Assembly (NCBI RefSeq): GCF_001644645.1
Contig: NZ_CP011390.1
Span: 2,662,001 to 2,726,000 of the forward strand
Direction: 5' to 3'
Source: Flavisolibacter tropicus
Lineage (GTDB): Bacteria > Bacteroidota > Bacteroidia > Chitinophagales > Chitinophagaceae
DNA length: 64,000 nucleotides
The notes under the pieces were generated by a model, which saw only the letters and a list, made by a program, of their open reading frames with translations, searched no databases and had not been told where the DNA came from. Of the stretch, positions 16,283 through 25,472 are shown piece by piece. Both the position numbers and the translations under genes were made by a program. The first letter of the stretch is position 1, and each line of letters opens with the position of its first letter.

Positions 16283-17458
16283 GTGTCGCAGCAACAACGT
16301 TATATTGCCCACTTTGATCTTGATGCTTTCTTTGTATCCGTGGAATTGCTTAAGAAGCCTGAACTTAAAGGCAAACCCCTTATTGTAGGGGGCGACGGTC
16401 AGCGAGGCATTGTAGCGGCTTGTAGTTACGAGGCCCGCAAATATGGAATCCAAAGCGCCATGCCCGCTATGCGCGCTAAACAACTTTGTCCCAATGCCAT
16501 TTTCTTAAAAGGTAGCTATGCTGATTACAGTCACTACTCCCGGATGGTAACGCAAATCATAGCCGACTCGGTACCTCAATTTGAAAAAGCATCTATTGAT
16601 GAATTTTATTGCGATATGACGGGCATGGATAAGTTCTTTGGTGTGAGTCAATACACCAAGGAGTTGCGTGAAAAAGTGATCAGAGAAACAGGCCTTCCTA
16701 TATCATACGGCCTATCTAGCTCAAAACTTGTAAGCAAAATGGCCACCAATGAAGCCAAGCCTAACGGGTTCCTGGAAATACCAACCGGCAAGGAAACCGC
16801 TTTTCTTTGGCCAATGACCGTGGATAAGATCCCAATGGTAGGAAAACAAACGGAGCAGCAATTAAAGGAATTGGGCATCCGTACCATCAAGCAACTTGCC
16901 GAAACACCTATTCTTCAGCTTGAACAACAGTTTGGCAAATGGGGCAAACGCTTATGGGAAAAGGCAAATGGCATTGATGACAATCCAGTTGAATCCTATA
17001 GCGAACAAAAGTCACTATCGCATGAAAACACGTTTCATGAAGACAGCAACGACCTTCCATTTCTTCATACAGCGCTATTAAAGCTTACCGAAGAGACAGC
17101 TTATGACCTTCGCCAAGAGGAGCGCCTCACAGGATGTGTAACTGTAAAACTGCGATATGCAGACTTCACCACTGTATCCAAGCAAGAGGTGATCAACTAT
17201 ACCGCTTTAGACGATGTGCTCTTTGCCAAGGTAAAGGACCTGTTTGCCAAGCTCTATAAAAAAGGAGAAAAAATACGCCTACTAGGTGTACGCTTCAGTC
17301 ATTTAATACCAATGACCATCCAAATGAATCTCTTTGATAATGCGGAAGAAAAACTGGAATTATACAAAGCCGTTGACCAACTAAAGACTCAATTTGGAGC
17401 TGCCATCATTACGAAAGCAGGCACCAATGCTAACCAGAACCCTGGTAAAAAAGATTAG
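16283..17458 (+). CDS. dinB: DNA polymerase IV (Y family)
   Basis: Error-prone translesion polymerase. The 391-residue protein shows the Y-family motifs: YIAHFDLDAFFVSVE (first catalytic Asp), YSHYSRMV, the SIDEFYCDMTG motif with the catalytic D/E pair, and SSSKLVSKMATNEAKPNG, then the little-finger domain. Translation starts at GTG, 4 nt after a TAnnTTTG box. No LexA-type operator was recognised. The C-terminal end differs from the E. coli beta-clamp motif. Confidence 0.95.
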   Translation: MSQQQRYIAHFDLDAFFVSVELLKKPELKGKPLIVGGDGQRGIVAACSYEARKYGIQSAMPAMRAKQLCPNAIFLKGSYADYSHYSRMVTQIIADSVPQFEKASIDEFYCDMTGMDKFFGVSQYTKELREKVIRETGLPISYGLSSSKLVSKMATNEAKPNGFLEIPTGKETAFLWPMTVDKIPMVGKQTEQQLKELGIRTIKQLAETPILQLEQQFGKWGKRLWEKANGIDDNPVESYSEQKSLSHENTFHEDSNDLPFLHTALLKLTEETAYDLRQEERLTGCVTVKLRYADFTTVSKQEVINYTALDDVLFAKVKDLFAKLYKKGEKIRLLGVRFSHLIPMTIQMNLFDNAEEKLELYKAVDQLKTQFGAAIITKAGTNANQNPGKKD

Positions 17459-17494
17459 ATCCCTGTTCATTAAAATGAGATCGCCGCATTAAAC

Positions 17495-18046
17495 TTATAG
17501 TATTATTTTTTCACTTACACTATTACCTGTTTGTACATCTTTACCAAACAATTGTATATAGGTAATTTTAGGCACCAATGCTTTTGCATCAGCAATATGG
17601 AGGTATACCTGTTGTAGTTGTTGCCATTTGCCATTAATAATAATATACGCTATTGGCATTCCACTAGGTGTTTGTGTAATCTTAATAGGCCTTTTATCGT
17701 ACGCTGCAATTTTACCCTCATAAGCATTATCCACCTTCTTAAGACTTAAACCATATGCCATTGTCCGTTGCATATAACTCAACTCCTTCTTTATACCACC
17801 CTCTGTATTCCTAATCCAATATACTTCTACAGGGTTTTGCGGATCAAGCGTTTTATCAGGCAGCACTTTAGCATCATACACTACCAGATTATTATCTGTA
17901 TTACGTTTAATAATGAACAGATTTGCATTTCTATCAGGCAAATTCTCATGGGCTGCTTTAAATGTGGTATGTACCTGAAACGTCAAAGATGACAGCAGTA
18001 GCTGACATGGCATCATCAACATAGAAATAACTTTAAAAACAAGCAT
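17495..18046 (-). CDS. DUF4833-like exported protein
   Basis: A 183-residue protein with an N-terminal hydrophobic stretch that may act as a signal peptide (VISMLMMPCQLLLSSLTFQ) and a domain resembling DUF4833 (NLFIIKRNTDNNLVVYDA..PVEVYWIRNTEGG). The function of the family is unknown. It is convergent with dinB and followed by a 390-bp AT-rich gap. Confidence 0.7.
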   Translation of the reverse strand: MLVFKVISMLMMPCQLLLSSLTFQVHTTFKAAHENLPDRNANLFIIKRNTDNNLVVYDAKVLPDKTLDPQNPVEVYWIRNTEGGIKKELSYMQRTMAYGLSLKKVDNAYEGKIAAYDKRPIKITQTPSGMPIAYIIINGKWQQLQQVYLHIADAKALVPKITYIQLFGKDVQTGNSVSEKIIL

Positions 18047-18434
18047 ACGATCAGGTTTTGTTGTAATAAAAAAGTGTTTTACCCTATTGTAAGCGCAAAA
18101 TGAATTCTGCTTTCATAATATAACAATTAGATGGCACATTACCCCTATTCGATCTCTTAACTTTTTTGAAAATTAGTATTCCTTAACATTCCAGGAAAGA
18201 ACTAAGGCAACGGAATTTTCCAAATGCCGCATAAAATAAGAAAATAGGGCTTGATAGCAGGTAAATAGAAAAACTGCCATTAGTAAGCAATATTATTTCA
18301 AATTTAAAAAGCGTTACAATTTATACTTTCTCAGAAAGCTCCAATTCGCTACAAAAAGCCTGCCTCTATCTATATTACAAATTGCTCTATTCCTCCTTAC
18401 CTTTAGCTCTCTTTAAAATCATTAAATCAACGTT
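18047..18434. other. Intergenic region with no recognised feature
   Basis: 388 bp, AT-rich, between the divergent DUF4833 and M20 peptidase genes. I see no ORF, repeat or convincing promoter; TACCTTTA at 18398-18405 differs from the -7 consensus by one base and has no -33 element at the right distance. Confidence 0.5.
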
Positions 18435-19796
18435 ATGCAAGCTTGGAAAGAATACCAGGAACAGAATAAAGACCGGTTTCTGAATGAAATGCTAGAATTG
18501 TTGCGCATACCATCTGTGTCAGCTAAAAGCGAACATGCTGCCGATATGCGCACCTGTGCTGATTTAGTTCGTCAACGTTTACAGGATGCCGGTGTTGACA
18601 AAGCAGAAGTAATGGACACAGCAGGACACCCGGTTGTTTATGGAGAAAAAATCATTGATCCTTCCAAGCCAACGGTGCTGGTTTATGGCCACTATGATGT
18701 GCAGCCGCCAGACCCACTAGAGCTTTGGCATAGCGGCCCCTTTGATCCTGTAATTAAAGATGGTAAAGTATATGCGCGTGGAAGTGCTGATGATAAAGGC
18801 CAGTTTTATATGCACGTAAAGGCATTTGAAACAATGGTAAAAACCAATTCATTAACCACTAACGTGAAGTTTCTAATTGAGGGCGAAGAAGAAGTTGGCT
18901 CTCCAAACCTGGAGGAATTTGTAAAAGCCCATAAAGCACTTTTAAAGGCTGACGTTATCCTGATCTCTGATTCTGCTATGATCAGCATGGAAAACCCTTC
19001 ACTTGATATAGGCGTTAGAGGATTAGCCTACATACAGGTAGAAGTTACCGGCCCTAACCGCGATCTTCATAGTGGTACTTATGGTGGCGCAGTAGCGAAC
19101 CCGGCAACCATACTGGCCAAAATGATTGCGTCTTGTCATGATGAAAACAACCACATTACCATCCCTGGCTTTTATGACGATGTAGTGGTAGCTACACCAG
19201 AAGAAAGAGCCCTGATGGCAAAAGCACCGTATGATGAAAAGGAATACGAAGACGATTTAGGTGTACAGGAGTTGTGGGGAGAAAAAGGTTATACCACTAA
19301 CGAACGCACAGGTATTCGTCCTACACTGGAAGTAAACGGTATCTGGGGTGGCTATATTCAGGAAGGTGCTAAAACGGTATTACCATCAAAGGCATCGGCT
19401 AAGATCTCCGCTCGTTTGGTACCTAACCAGTCGTCTGAAAAGATCACCGAAAAGCTATTAAACTATTTCAGAAGCATAGCTCCAAAAAGCGTAACGGTAA
19501 ATGCGTTTAACCTGCACGGTGGTGAGCCCTATATGACTCCGATCGACAGCAAAGGTTACCAGGCCGCCGCTAAAGCTATAAAAGAAACGTTTGGCAAAGA
19601 GCCTATTCCTGTTCGTGGTGGTGGTTCTATTCCTATCTGTACTATTCTTGAAAAAGAGCTAGGTGTAAAGATTGTCTTTATGGGCTTTGGCTTGGATAGC
19701 GACAACCTGCATTCTCCTAACGAAAAGTTCCATATAGAGAATTACTATAAAGGCATTGAAACCATTCCTTATTTCCACAAGTATTTTGCGGAATAA
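18435..19796 (+). CDS. M20-family dipeptidase
   Basis: Zinc-dependent dipeptidase/carboxypeptidase, 453 residues, cytoplasmic. The metal and catalytic motifs are present: YGHYDVQPPDP, the GSADDKGQ bridge with the metal Asp, and LIEGEEEVGS with the catalytic Glu pair; the lid dimerisation domain with RDLHSGTYGG follows. The substrate is not determined by sequence. A terminator repeat lies about 140 bp downstream. Confidence 0.9.
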   Translation: MQAWKEYQEQNKDRFLNEMLELLRIPSVSAKSEHAADMRTCADLVRQRLQDAGVDKAEVMDTAGHPVVYGEKIIDPSKPTVLVYGHYDVQPPDPLELWHSGPFDPVIKDGKVYARGSADDKGQFYMHVKAFETMVKTNSLTTNVKFLIEGEEEVGSPNLEEFVKAHKALLKADVILISDSAMISMENPSLDIGVRGLAYIQVEVTGPNRDLHSGTYGGAVANPATILAKMIASCHDENNHITIPGFYDDVVVATPEERALMAKAPYDEKEYEDDLGVQELWGEKGYTTNERTGIRPTLEVNGIWGGYIQEGAKTVLPSKASAKISARLVPNQSSEKITEKLLNYFRSIAPKSVTVNAFNLHGGEPYMTPIDSKGYQAAAKAIKETFGKEPIPVRGGGSIPICTILEKELGVKIVFMGFGLDSDNLHSPNEKFHIENYYKGIETIPYFHKYFAE

Positions 19797-19824
19797 GCGG
19801 CCTCCCAAAGGAGTGCTTCGCGCT

Positions 19825-20066
19825 GGATGGTTTCGCGCAGAGACGCAGAGAACGCAGAGAAGATTTGAACCACAGAGGCACTGAAAACACAGAGGATCAC
19901 AGAGTGAATGGGGTACAAAAAATAAGAAGTAAAATAGAAAAGCACTCCTTAATCGGAGTGCTTTTTATTATATAGAATGTTTGATTTTCTGGCGTTGTGC
20001 GTTAGCGCTCCTCCCCTTCGGGGAGGCAGGGAGGGGCCTCACGTCTCACGTTTGACGTTTCACGCT
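19825..20066. repeat. Composite terminator repeat, copy 2
   Basis: Same module order as at 5115-5288: GCAGAGACGCAGAGAACG stretches, hairpin AAAAGCACTCC/GGAGTGCTTTT (19938-19966), TTTTCTGGCGTTGTGCG, and TCACGTTTGACGTTTCACG. It fills the 270-bp gap between the M20 gene and the convergent small secreted protein. Confidence 0.6.
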
Positions 20067-20070
20067 TTCT

Positions 20071-20439
20071 TCACCTGCTCCACTCTTTAGGTTTCGGTAG
20101 CAAGCGTTGTTCTGACGCAGCATTAGGTATGCGATTTGCAGGCGGCACTTGACTATTTTTTGTTGCATTAGGTATGGCAGCTATACTTTGAGTATCAGGA
20201 ATAATACAAGGCATGCCATCTTGTGGTAACGTGTATATACCCGGCTCCCTATTAAAGGACTTTGGTGCTAACAATTTCAAATCAAACGCAAAAGGGTGAC
20301 GGAGAGTAGGCTTTGATGTATCTTTTTTTATTGTAGAAAACTTAGACCTTTCAATCAATTTATTGATATCAAGTTGAAATTCCTGGGCGGACAGATTAGT
20401 GACCGTGAGCACAAAAGCCACAATCAAAAGCCTTTTCAT
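20071..20439 (-). CDS. Small exported hypothetical protein
   Basis: A 122-residue protein with a clear signal peptide (MKRLLIVAFVLTVTNLSAQE, cleavage after SAQ being typical for this phylum). The mature part is proline-rich, without a recognised domain. It lies 50 bp after the membrane endonuclease-like gene on the same strand. Confidence 0.6.
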   Translation of the reverse strand: MKRLLIVAFVLTVTNLSAQEFQLDINKLIERSKFSTIKKDTSKPTLRHPFAFDLKLLAPKSFNREPGIYTLPQDGMPCIIPDTQSIAAIPNATKNSQVPPANRIPNAASEQRLLPKPKEWSR

Positions 20440-20491
20440 AAGCAGTTCTTTTCTCTAAGATACTATACTCCTCCGCAAGAAAAATCATATA

Positions 20492-21562
20492 CTATATTCC
20501 TTCAATATTAGGAGCAGGCGCTGTCGCTTTTTCAGCAGCGTCCGCTCTTTCTTTGGCATCAGCCTCTGGCTCCTCTTGCACTGTTTTGAGCTTTGGATGG
20601 TATTGCAAGTGAATGAACATAGCGAAATGATCAGACCCATTATAAGGCATTCGCTTCATGGAAACCAAGCCAAAATGTGATGAGCAAAAGATATAGTCCA
20701 ATGGAAAGCGCATCCACCAATGGTTTGCTGAAAACGTACTATAAAAGCCCCTTCCACGACGAGGGTCTATCAGTCCACTTACTTTACGAAACAACTCTGT
20801 CACATAACTCCAGGCTACATCATTCAGATCGCCCATTACTACACAGGGCTTTTGTTGCTTTTCAACTTCAAAAGCCACTTTCATCAACTCTTTGTCCTTG
20901 GCCGTAGACGTAAGTGATTCCTTAGGCACAGGCGGTTTGGGATGTAAGCCATACAACTGCACTTCTACCCCCGATGGTAAGACCACTATTGTTTTTACAG
21001 AAGGAATATCATCTTCCGCCAAAAAACGAATTACTCCATTTCTCAATGGCAGTCGGCTGTAAAACAGCAGACCATAGGTATTAGATAAAGGCCTCTTTAA
21101 TGAATAGGGATAGTTATTTTTTAACACCTGCATTGCAGTCTCCCAAGCGCTATCCGTTTCTACCAAAAAGACGACATCCGGATCCGTAAAACTAATTTGC
21201 TGCAACAAGCGTTTAAATTGTTGATTGTCCTGCAGTACATTACAAGTAAAGATCTTTAACTCATTTTGGGCATTGGCCGCCCGCACCCGCTTCATCTCTT
21301 TCGGAGATAGGGATGTATAGGGGAAGATTTTTCCAATCAAGTATGCAATACAAATAGCATTTGCTACGAATAACCACCAAAACCATTCACCTAGCCAACC
21401 TTTTGTTGTGATACAACCCAATAGTAATACAGTACCAATGATCAGCTTTTGCACCCTGGGATATTCAAGTATTCGAAATGTCCAATAATCATTTTTGACA
21501 AGTGGCAAAAATGTCATCAGTGTAAAGACCAGGGTTAACAAGCCCAGTAATAGTATCATCAT
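20492..21562 (-). CDS. Membrane-anchored endonuclease/exonuclease/phosphatase protein
   Basis: A 356-residue protein with about three N-terminal membrane helices (residues 1-85) followed by an EEP-fold domain: FTCNVLQDN (metal Asn), VVFLVETDSAW (metal Glu), YGLHPKP, VVMGDLNDVAWS (catalytic DxN) and GSDHFAMF (final Asp-His). All catalytic elements are present, so it is probably an active phosphodiesterase; the substrate could be nucleic acid or a phospholipid. The C-terminus is an Ala/Glu-rich tail. Confidence 0.85.
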   Translation of the reverse strand: MMILLLGLLTLVFTLMTFLPLVKNDYWTFRILEYPRVQKLIIGTVLLLGCITTKGWLGEWFWWLFVANAICIAYLIGKIFPYTSLSPKEMKRVRAANAQNELKIFTCNVLQDNQQFKRLLQQISFTDPDVVFLVETDSAWETAMQVLKNNYPYSLKRPLSNTYGLLFYSRLPLRNGVIRFLAEDDIPSVKTIVVLPSGVEVQLYGLHPKPPVPKESLTSTAKDKELMKVAFEVEKQQKPCVVMGDLNDVAWSYVTELFRKVSGLIDPRRGRGFYSTFSANHWWMRFPLDYIFCSSHFGLVSMKRMPYNGSDHFAMFIHLQYHPKLKTVQEEPEADAKERADAAEKATAPAPNIEGI

Positions 21563-21686
21563 ATGCCTCTACAAAAAAATAACGCCAGCTTTTGGTATAT
21601 AAAATACCGTAACGGAGAGTTGTACATTTGCAACGCCATTAAACCGGCACTGAAATAGTATACACTTAGTTGAATAAGCGTACAGT

Positions 21687-22124
21687 ATGAGTGAAAAAGA
21701 AAAACTGCGTTTAGATAAATACCTCTGGGCTATCCGCCTTTTTAAGACACGCAGCATGGCCGCGGCCGCCTGCGACACTGGCAAGGTGAAACAATTAGGC
21801 ACAGCTGTTAAAGCCAGTAAAAACGTCAACATTGGCGACGAATATGAAGTAAAGACAGAAGCCAAGAAATGGGTGATTAAAGTCACAGATCTATTACATA
21901 ACCGGATGGCTTATTCTGAAGCCATTAAATACTATTTAGACATTACGCCACAAGAAGAACTGGATCGCCTGCAATTCCAGGCAGCTTCATTCCATACTGG
22001 TAAACGCCAAAGTAAAATTGGTCGCCCTACTAAGAAGCAGCGTAGAGAATTGGATGATTTTTTGGGCGAAGAGGAAGGGAATGATGAACAAGGAACAAGG
22101 AAGGATGAAGGAAGAGAGAACTAG
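21687..22124 (+). CDS. S4-domain RNA-binding protein (Hsp15-like)
   Basis: A 145-residue protein with an N-terminal S4 domain (LRLDKYLWAIRLFKTRSMAAAACDTGKVKQ) like HslR/Hsp15, which binds stalled 50S subunits with nascent chains. A conserved KIGRPTKKQRRELDDFL segment follows. The last about 18 residues (EEEGNDEQGTRKDEGREN) are encoded by DNA resembling the neighbouring intergenic repeat, so the tail may be a recent extension. Confidence 0.85.
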   Translation: MSEKEKLRLDKYLWAIRLFKTRSMAAAACDTGKVKQLGTAVKASKNVNIGDEYEVKTEAKKWVIKVTDLLHNRMAYSEAIKYYLDITPQEELDRLQFQAASFHTGKRQSKIGRPTKKQRRELDDFLGEEEGNDEQGTRKDEGREN

Positions 22125-22129
22125 GATTC

Positions 22130-22840
22130 TTAGGATTAGTAGGAAATGGCTGATGGCGGATTTGGGTTGACAGGTTAACAAGTTGATAAGTTGAAAAGGG
22201 AGGGAATAATGAACAAGGAATGATGAATATTGAATGATCGAATGTTCAATGCTCAATTTTCAATACTCAATGTTCAATGTTCAACGATCAATGTTCAAGG
22301 TACAAGGAAAGAACTTGCTCTACAGGGAAGGGATTTGTATCTTTAGGGTCTACACCTACAGGGCTATTTCGGCTCTTCTTATTACACTTTTCTTTACTAT
22401 TTCTTTACTGGTTTTTATTGCTTCTGCCTGCCAGAGATACGGGTGAGGGAAGGGCCGAGGTACGGGTAAGGTACGGGAGAACCTACAGGCTACTATGAAG
22501 TTACTATTAGGTTACTATGGCTTTGCTATGAAGTTACCATGAAGGAACAGAGGATTAAGAACTGGGATGGTTAGGATTAAAGAGGATTGGGAGGAAAGAA
22601 AGATAGCAGGCTTTGGTAGCAGGGTTCCTTTGAAGTTTAAGCTTTGTGTTAAGGGGAGAGCGGATGCTGAAACGCGTTTAGGGTAACAGCTAGAAGCGAT
22701 CTGGTTGGCAAGCCGGTTGAAAAGGAAAGTTGTAACCAGAAACCTGTAACCTGAAATTCTGAAATACTGAGATCCTTCTCCTTTTCTCTGTGCGAAACAA
22801 ACTTCTCCCTAATCCCTAAATCTCCCCCAATCCCGGTTCC
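22130..22840. repeat. Repeat-filled intergenic region before trmD
   Basis: About 710 bp without a credible gene. It contains an octamer tandem repeat (TTGACAGG-TTAACAAG-TTGATAAG-TTGAAAAG, 22167-22198), a heptamer repeat (22247-22299) and further purine-rich degenerate sequence. Apparent ORFs here are repeat translations. Confidence 0.6.
22247..22299. repeat. Heptamer tandem repeat (CAATGTT)n
   Basis: Eight consecutive 7-bp units starting CAAT or CAAC/CAAG at 22247, 22254, 22261, 22268, 22275, 22282, 22289 and 22296. Confidence 0.8.
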
Positions 22841-22843
22841 GAC

Positions 22844-22851
22844 TATCTTTG
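22844..22851 (+). promoter_or_regulatory. TAnnTTTG box 4 nt from the trmD start
   Basis: TATCTTTG ends 4 nt before the trmD ATG, giving a probably leaderless mRNA. No clear -33 TTG. Confidence 0.45.
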
Positions 22852-22855
22852 CCAC

Positions 22856-23536
22856 ATGCGTATTGATATCATTACCGTGTTGCCGCAATTATTGGAAAGC
22901 CCTTTATCTCATTCAATCATAAAAAGGGCTCAGGATAAAGGATTACTGGAAGTACATACCCATAACCTACGCCAATGGGCTGTAAATGAATACGGGCAGA
23001 TAGACGATTATCAATATGGTGGTGGCGCCGGTATGGTGATGATGTGCGAGCCCTTATCGAACGCCATAGATTCTTTACAAAAGGACCGCACTTACGACGA
23101 GATCATTTACCTGACACCAGATGGCGAAACCTTGAATCAAAAGATAGCCAACCAGCTTTCTTTAAAAGGCAACTTGATCTTTATCTGCGGGCACTACAAG
23201 GGCATTGACCAACGTATTCGCGATCATTATGTAACTAAAGAAATTTCTATTGGCGACTATGTACTCAGCGGTGGTGAATTGGCTGCTGCGGTTTTAGTAG
23301 ATGCCATAGGCCGTCTACTACCCGGTGTGCTGAATGATGAAACATCAGCGCTAACTGACTCTTTTCAAGATAATTTATTAGCCCCACCAGTTTATACAAG
23401 ACCAGTCGACTTTAGAGGCTGGAAAGTACCTGATATTTTATTAAGCGGCGACCCTAAAAAAGTAGAAGCCTGGCGCTATGAACAGGCAGTTCAACGTACA
23501 GAGCAACGTCGCCCCGATTTGTTAGGAGAAGAATAA
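22856..23536 (+). CDS. trmD: tRNA (guanine-N1)-methyltransferase TrmD
   Basis: Methylates G37 of tRNAs, preventing frameshifting. The 226-residue protein has the SPOUT trefoil-knot motifs: [56 protein letters not shown] and a C-terminal [13 protein letters not shown]. The length is normal. In many bacteria it directly follows rimM; here an unrelated 8-kb block intervenes. Confidence 0.96.
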   Translation: MRIDIITVLPQLLESPLSHSIIKRAQDKGLLEVHTHNLRQWAVNEYGQIDDYQYGGGAGMVMMCEPLSNAIDSLQKDRTYDEIIYLTPDGETLNQKIANQLSLKGNLIFICGHYKGIDQRIRDHYVTKEISIGDYVLSGGELAAAVLVDAIGRLLPGVLNDETSALTDSFQDNLLAPPVYTRPVDFRGWKVPDILLSGDPKKVEAWRYEQAVQRTEQRRPDLLGEE

Positions 23537-23578
23537 GAATGACGATCACTGAAAGCGACTCCTTCTTCTGAACTAAAA

Positions 23579-23612
23579 AAGAACAGGCCATAAACTATGA
23601 CCTGTTTCAAAT
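23579..23612. terminator. Hairpin terminator between trmD and the convergent gene
   Basis: AACAGGCCATA/TATGACCTGTT stem with one mismatch, flanked by A's and T's; can serve both strands. Confidence 0.65.
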
Positions 23613-23630
23613 TACTTGATGAGCAACTTC

Positions 23631-23918
23631 CTATCCGGCAGTAGCTGCAGCCTCCATTGTTTTTTGAGGCAGACCTAAGGCCATAGTGTCGTTTACTTCA
23701 TAGCAAACATTTTTAGCCATGCTACTCATTTTCTCGTCTAAATAAGATTGTACATCGTTTACGGAAGCTGCTTCCCAAACACAAGTACCCGTTCTCATAT
23801 CTCTGGAAGGAAATACAGAATGGATTTTGAGATGAGATGGCAATGAAGCTGAACCTTGCTGGGCTGCTGCCCAGAATTCTTCTGGTTGCTGAATAAAATG
23901 GTGCGCAATAACAAACAT
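23631..23918 (-). CDS. Small hypothetical protein
   Basis: A 95-residue cytoplasmic protein (MFVIAHHFIQQPEEFWAAAQ..). The pattern of short strands and helices is reminiscent of small alpha-beta barrel (monooxygenase-like or DUF4242-like) proteins, but no family is recognised. It lies upstream (toward trmD) of other small proteins on the same strand; its own transcript would be separated from them by a strong terminator at 24127-24169. Confidence 0.6.
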   Translation of the reverse strand: MFVIAHHFIQQPEEFWAAAQQGSASLPSHLKIHSVFPSRDMRTGTCVWEAASVNDVQSYLDEKMSSMAKNVCYEVNDTMALGLPQKTMEAAATAG

Positions 23919-24126
23919 GCTATTAGTTTTAATGGTTAAGAAATAGACGAATTAGTAAGAAAGAATTCTCTAAAAGGGTGGGAAATGAACCTTGGTTTGT
24001 TCGTAGTGAGGGAAAGCATAAAGGTAGAAAAGTGCCGTCTTTAATCAAAGTATTTAATAGCGCAAGAAGCGTATAGTGCCGCCCTATTTGATACACAATT
24101 GTATAAGGCAAAAAATATTAACTACT

Positions 24127-24169
24127 AAAAAGCACAGGTGTTGTATCATATACAACACCTGTGCTTTTT
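24127..24169. terminator. Strong rho-independent terminator
   Basis: Perfect 19-bp stem AAAAAGCACAGGTGTTGTA/TACAACACCTGTGCTTTTT with a 5-nt loop, downstream of the minus-strand lipoprotein gene at 24217. Confidence 0.9.
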
Positions 24170-24216
24170 AACCTCTCAACTATTGAAGAATATTCAAAGT
24201 CTATCGCGAATAGGCG

Positions 24217-24858
24217 TTAGTTGTGTTCATCATGTAAATGCACATTGGGATTTAAAGGATTGAAAACACCATTGGGATTATAAGCCCAAACCCAGGCATG
24301 CAATAGCCATAACTGAAAACCGGCGTTTCCATCCCATACATCGGCTGAACCCGTAAACCCTTCAGGCCTTGGCAGATTAAGCGGCACGGCATATTCTACA
24401 GCTACCAGTTCAAAGTTTCCTTCCTCATCTGGATCATAAACAAGTATCTCTGGCTTTCTGGGATCAAAGGCTCCATCAACGTATTCTGATTTCATATAGT
24501 GGTGCCCCATATTTTCCACTACCACATTAATGTTAGAATAGCCATCCTTAATAGCATTTTCAATATTCCGGTATCTTGCCGTTGCAGCTCGGGCCTGTTG
24601 TAGCTCCCATGTTGTTTGGGAGGAAAGCCCACTATAATCTGACACTATATTTCTCCCAGCCTCTGAAAGAAGACCATTCTTATTTTGCTCTTCATCTAAA
24701 GAGCTCTTAACAGCTTCCTTTGTGCACCCTGTGGATAAAACAATAACAATGGCTAAGGAACAAAATATGGTTACCAAGCTGCGAACGATCAAATAGTTAT
24801 TAAGAAAAGAAATAGATGTCCTGTCACAACGCCAGGCGCTGTTTACTAAACGTTTCAT
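24217..24858 (-). CDS. Putative lipoprotein of unknown function
   Basis: A 213-residue protein with an N-terminal membrane segment and lipobox (VLSTGC, C at about residue 45); the long stretch before the hydrophobic core suggests the real start may be a later codon. The mature domain contains NVVVENMGHHYMKSEYVDG and ends with a histidine-rich HLHDEHN, which could bind metal. It neighbours a DUF4242 (nickel-binding type) gene. No family was recognised with confidence. Confidence 0.65.
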   Translation of the reverse strand: MKRLVNSAWRCDRTSISFLNNYLIVRSLVTIFCSLAIVIVLSTGCTKEAVKSSLDEEQNKNGLLSEAGRNIVSDYSGLSSQTTWELQQARAATARYRNIENAIKDGYSNINVVVENMGHHYMKSEYVDGAFDPRKPEILVYDPDEEGNFELVAVEYAVPLNLPRPEGFTGSADVWDGNAGFQLWLLHAWVWAYNPNGVFNPLNPNVHLHDEHN

Positions 24859-24932
24859 TTTGGTTTCGTTTTTTGGTTAAAAAGGCAACATTGATTTAGA
24901 GAACAATAACAGTTGGCAGGCAACTATATAAG

Positions 24933-25325
24933 TTACTGTGCGGTAGCGGGACTGATGACTGTTGAGATTTGAGTAATAGTATTAACAGGAATACCTGCCT
25001 TTTTAGCATGCTCACGAATAAGCTCTTCATTTTCGGCTTTGTAAATACAAAAGATTTTATCGCCAGTCACATAACTGTGAATCCATTCAATCTGGGGGCC
25101 CATTTCCTTAAGTACTTTACAGGATGTTTGCGAAACGGACTTTAGCTGCTCAGGTGACAATTTTCCGGCTCCTGGTACTTCACGCTCAATGATATAGGTT
25201 TTCATTTCAGCAGTAGTGGTTGTTGGTTTGGTAGTTGGTGTGTATGCGGTTTGTGCACGAGTGGCAAATCCGGAAAAAAGTAGAACGACAAAGAGAAAAG
25301 TAAATCGGCTGGTAATTGGTTTCAT
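24933..25325 (-). CDS. Exported DUF4242 (nickel-binding-like) protein
   Basis: A 130-residue protein with a signal peptide (residues 1-24, ending TRAQ) and a single DUF4242 domain: YIIEREVPGAGKLSPEQL, SCKVLKEMGPQIEWIHSYVT, IFCIYKAENEELIREHAKKAG. The family includes a Streptomyces nickel-binding protein, so metal binding is plausible. It is encoded next to a regulator that carries a second DUF4242 domain, suggesting a related function. Confidence 0.8.
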   Translation of the reverse strand: MKPITSRFTFLFVVLLFSGFATRAQTAYTPTTKPTTTTAEMKTYIIEREVPGAGKLSPEQLKSVSQTSCKVLKEMGPQIEWIHSYVTGDKIFCIYKAENEELIREHAKKAGIPVNTITQISTVISPATAQ

Positions 25326-25472
25326 AACGTTTCATTTAAAGGTGAATAATCAACCCAAAAGTAGAACGCAAACCACCCGGCACCCTATAACAAATCATTC
25401 ATAGAATGGTAAACAAACTGCAACAAATCATTCAATCAATAGCAAAATTGATCCAGGAGAGAAAGCGAAAGA

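Noticed and set aside
22247..22299. Possible CRISPR array
   Set aside because: The period is 7 bp without spacers; no cas gene is present anywhere in the window.
22234..22498. Two overlapping plus-strand ORFs of 70-73 codons
   Set aside because: Their first part is a translation of the heptamer repeat; no sign of coding selection.
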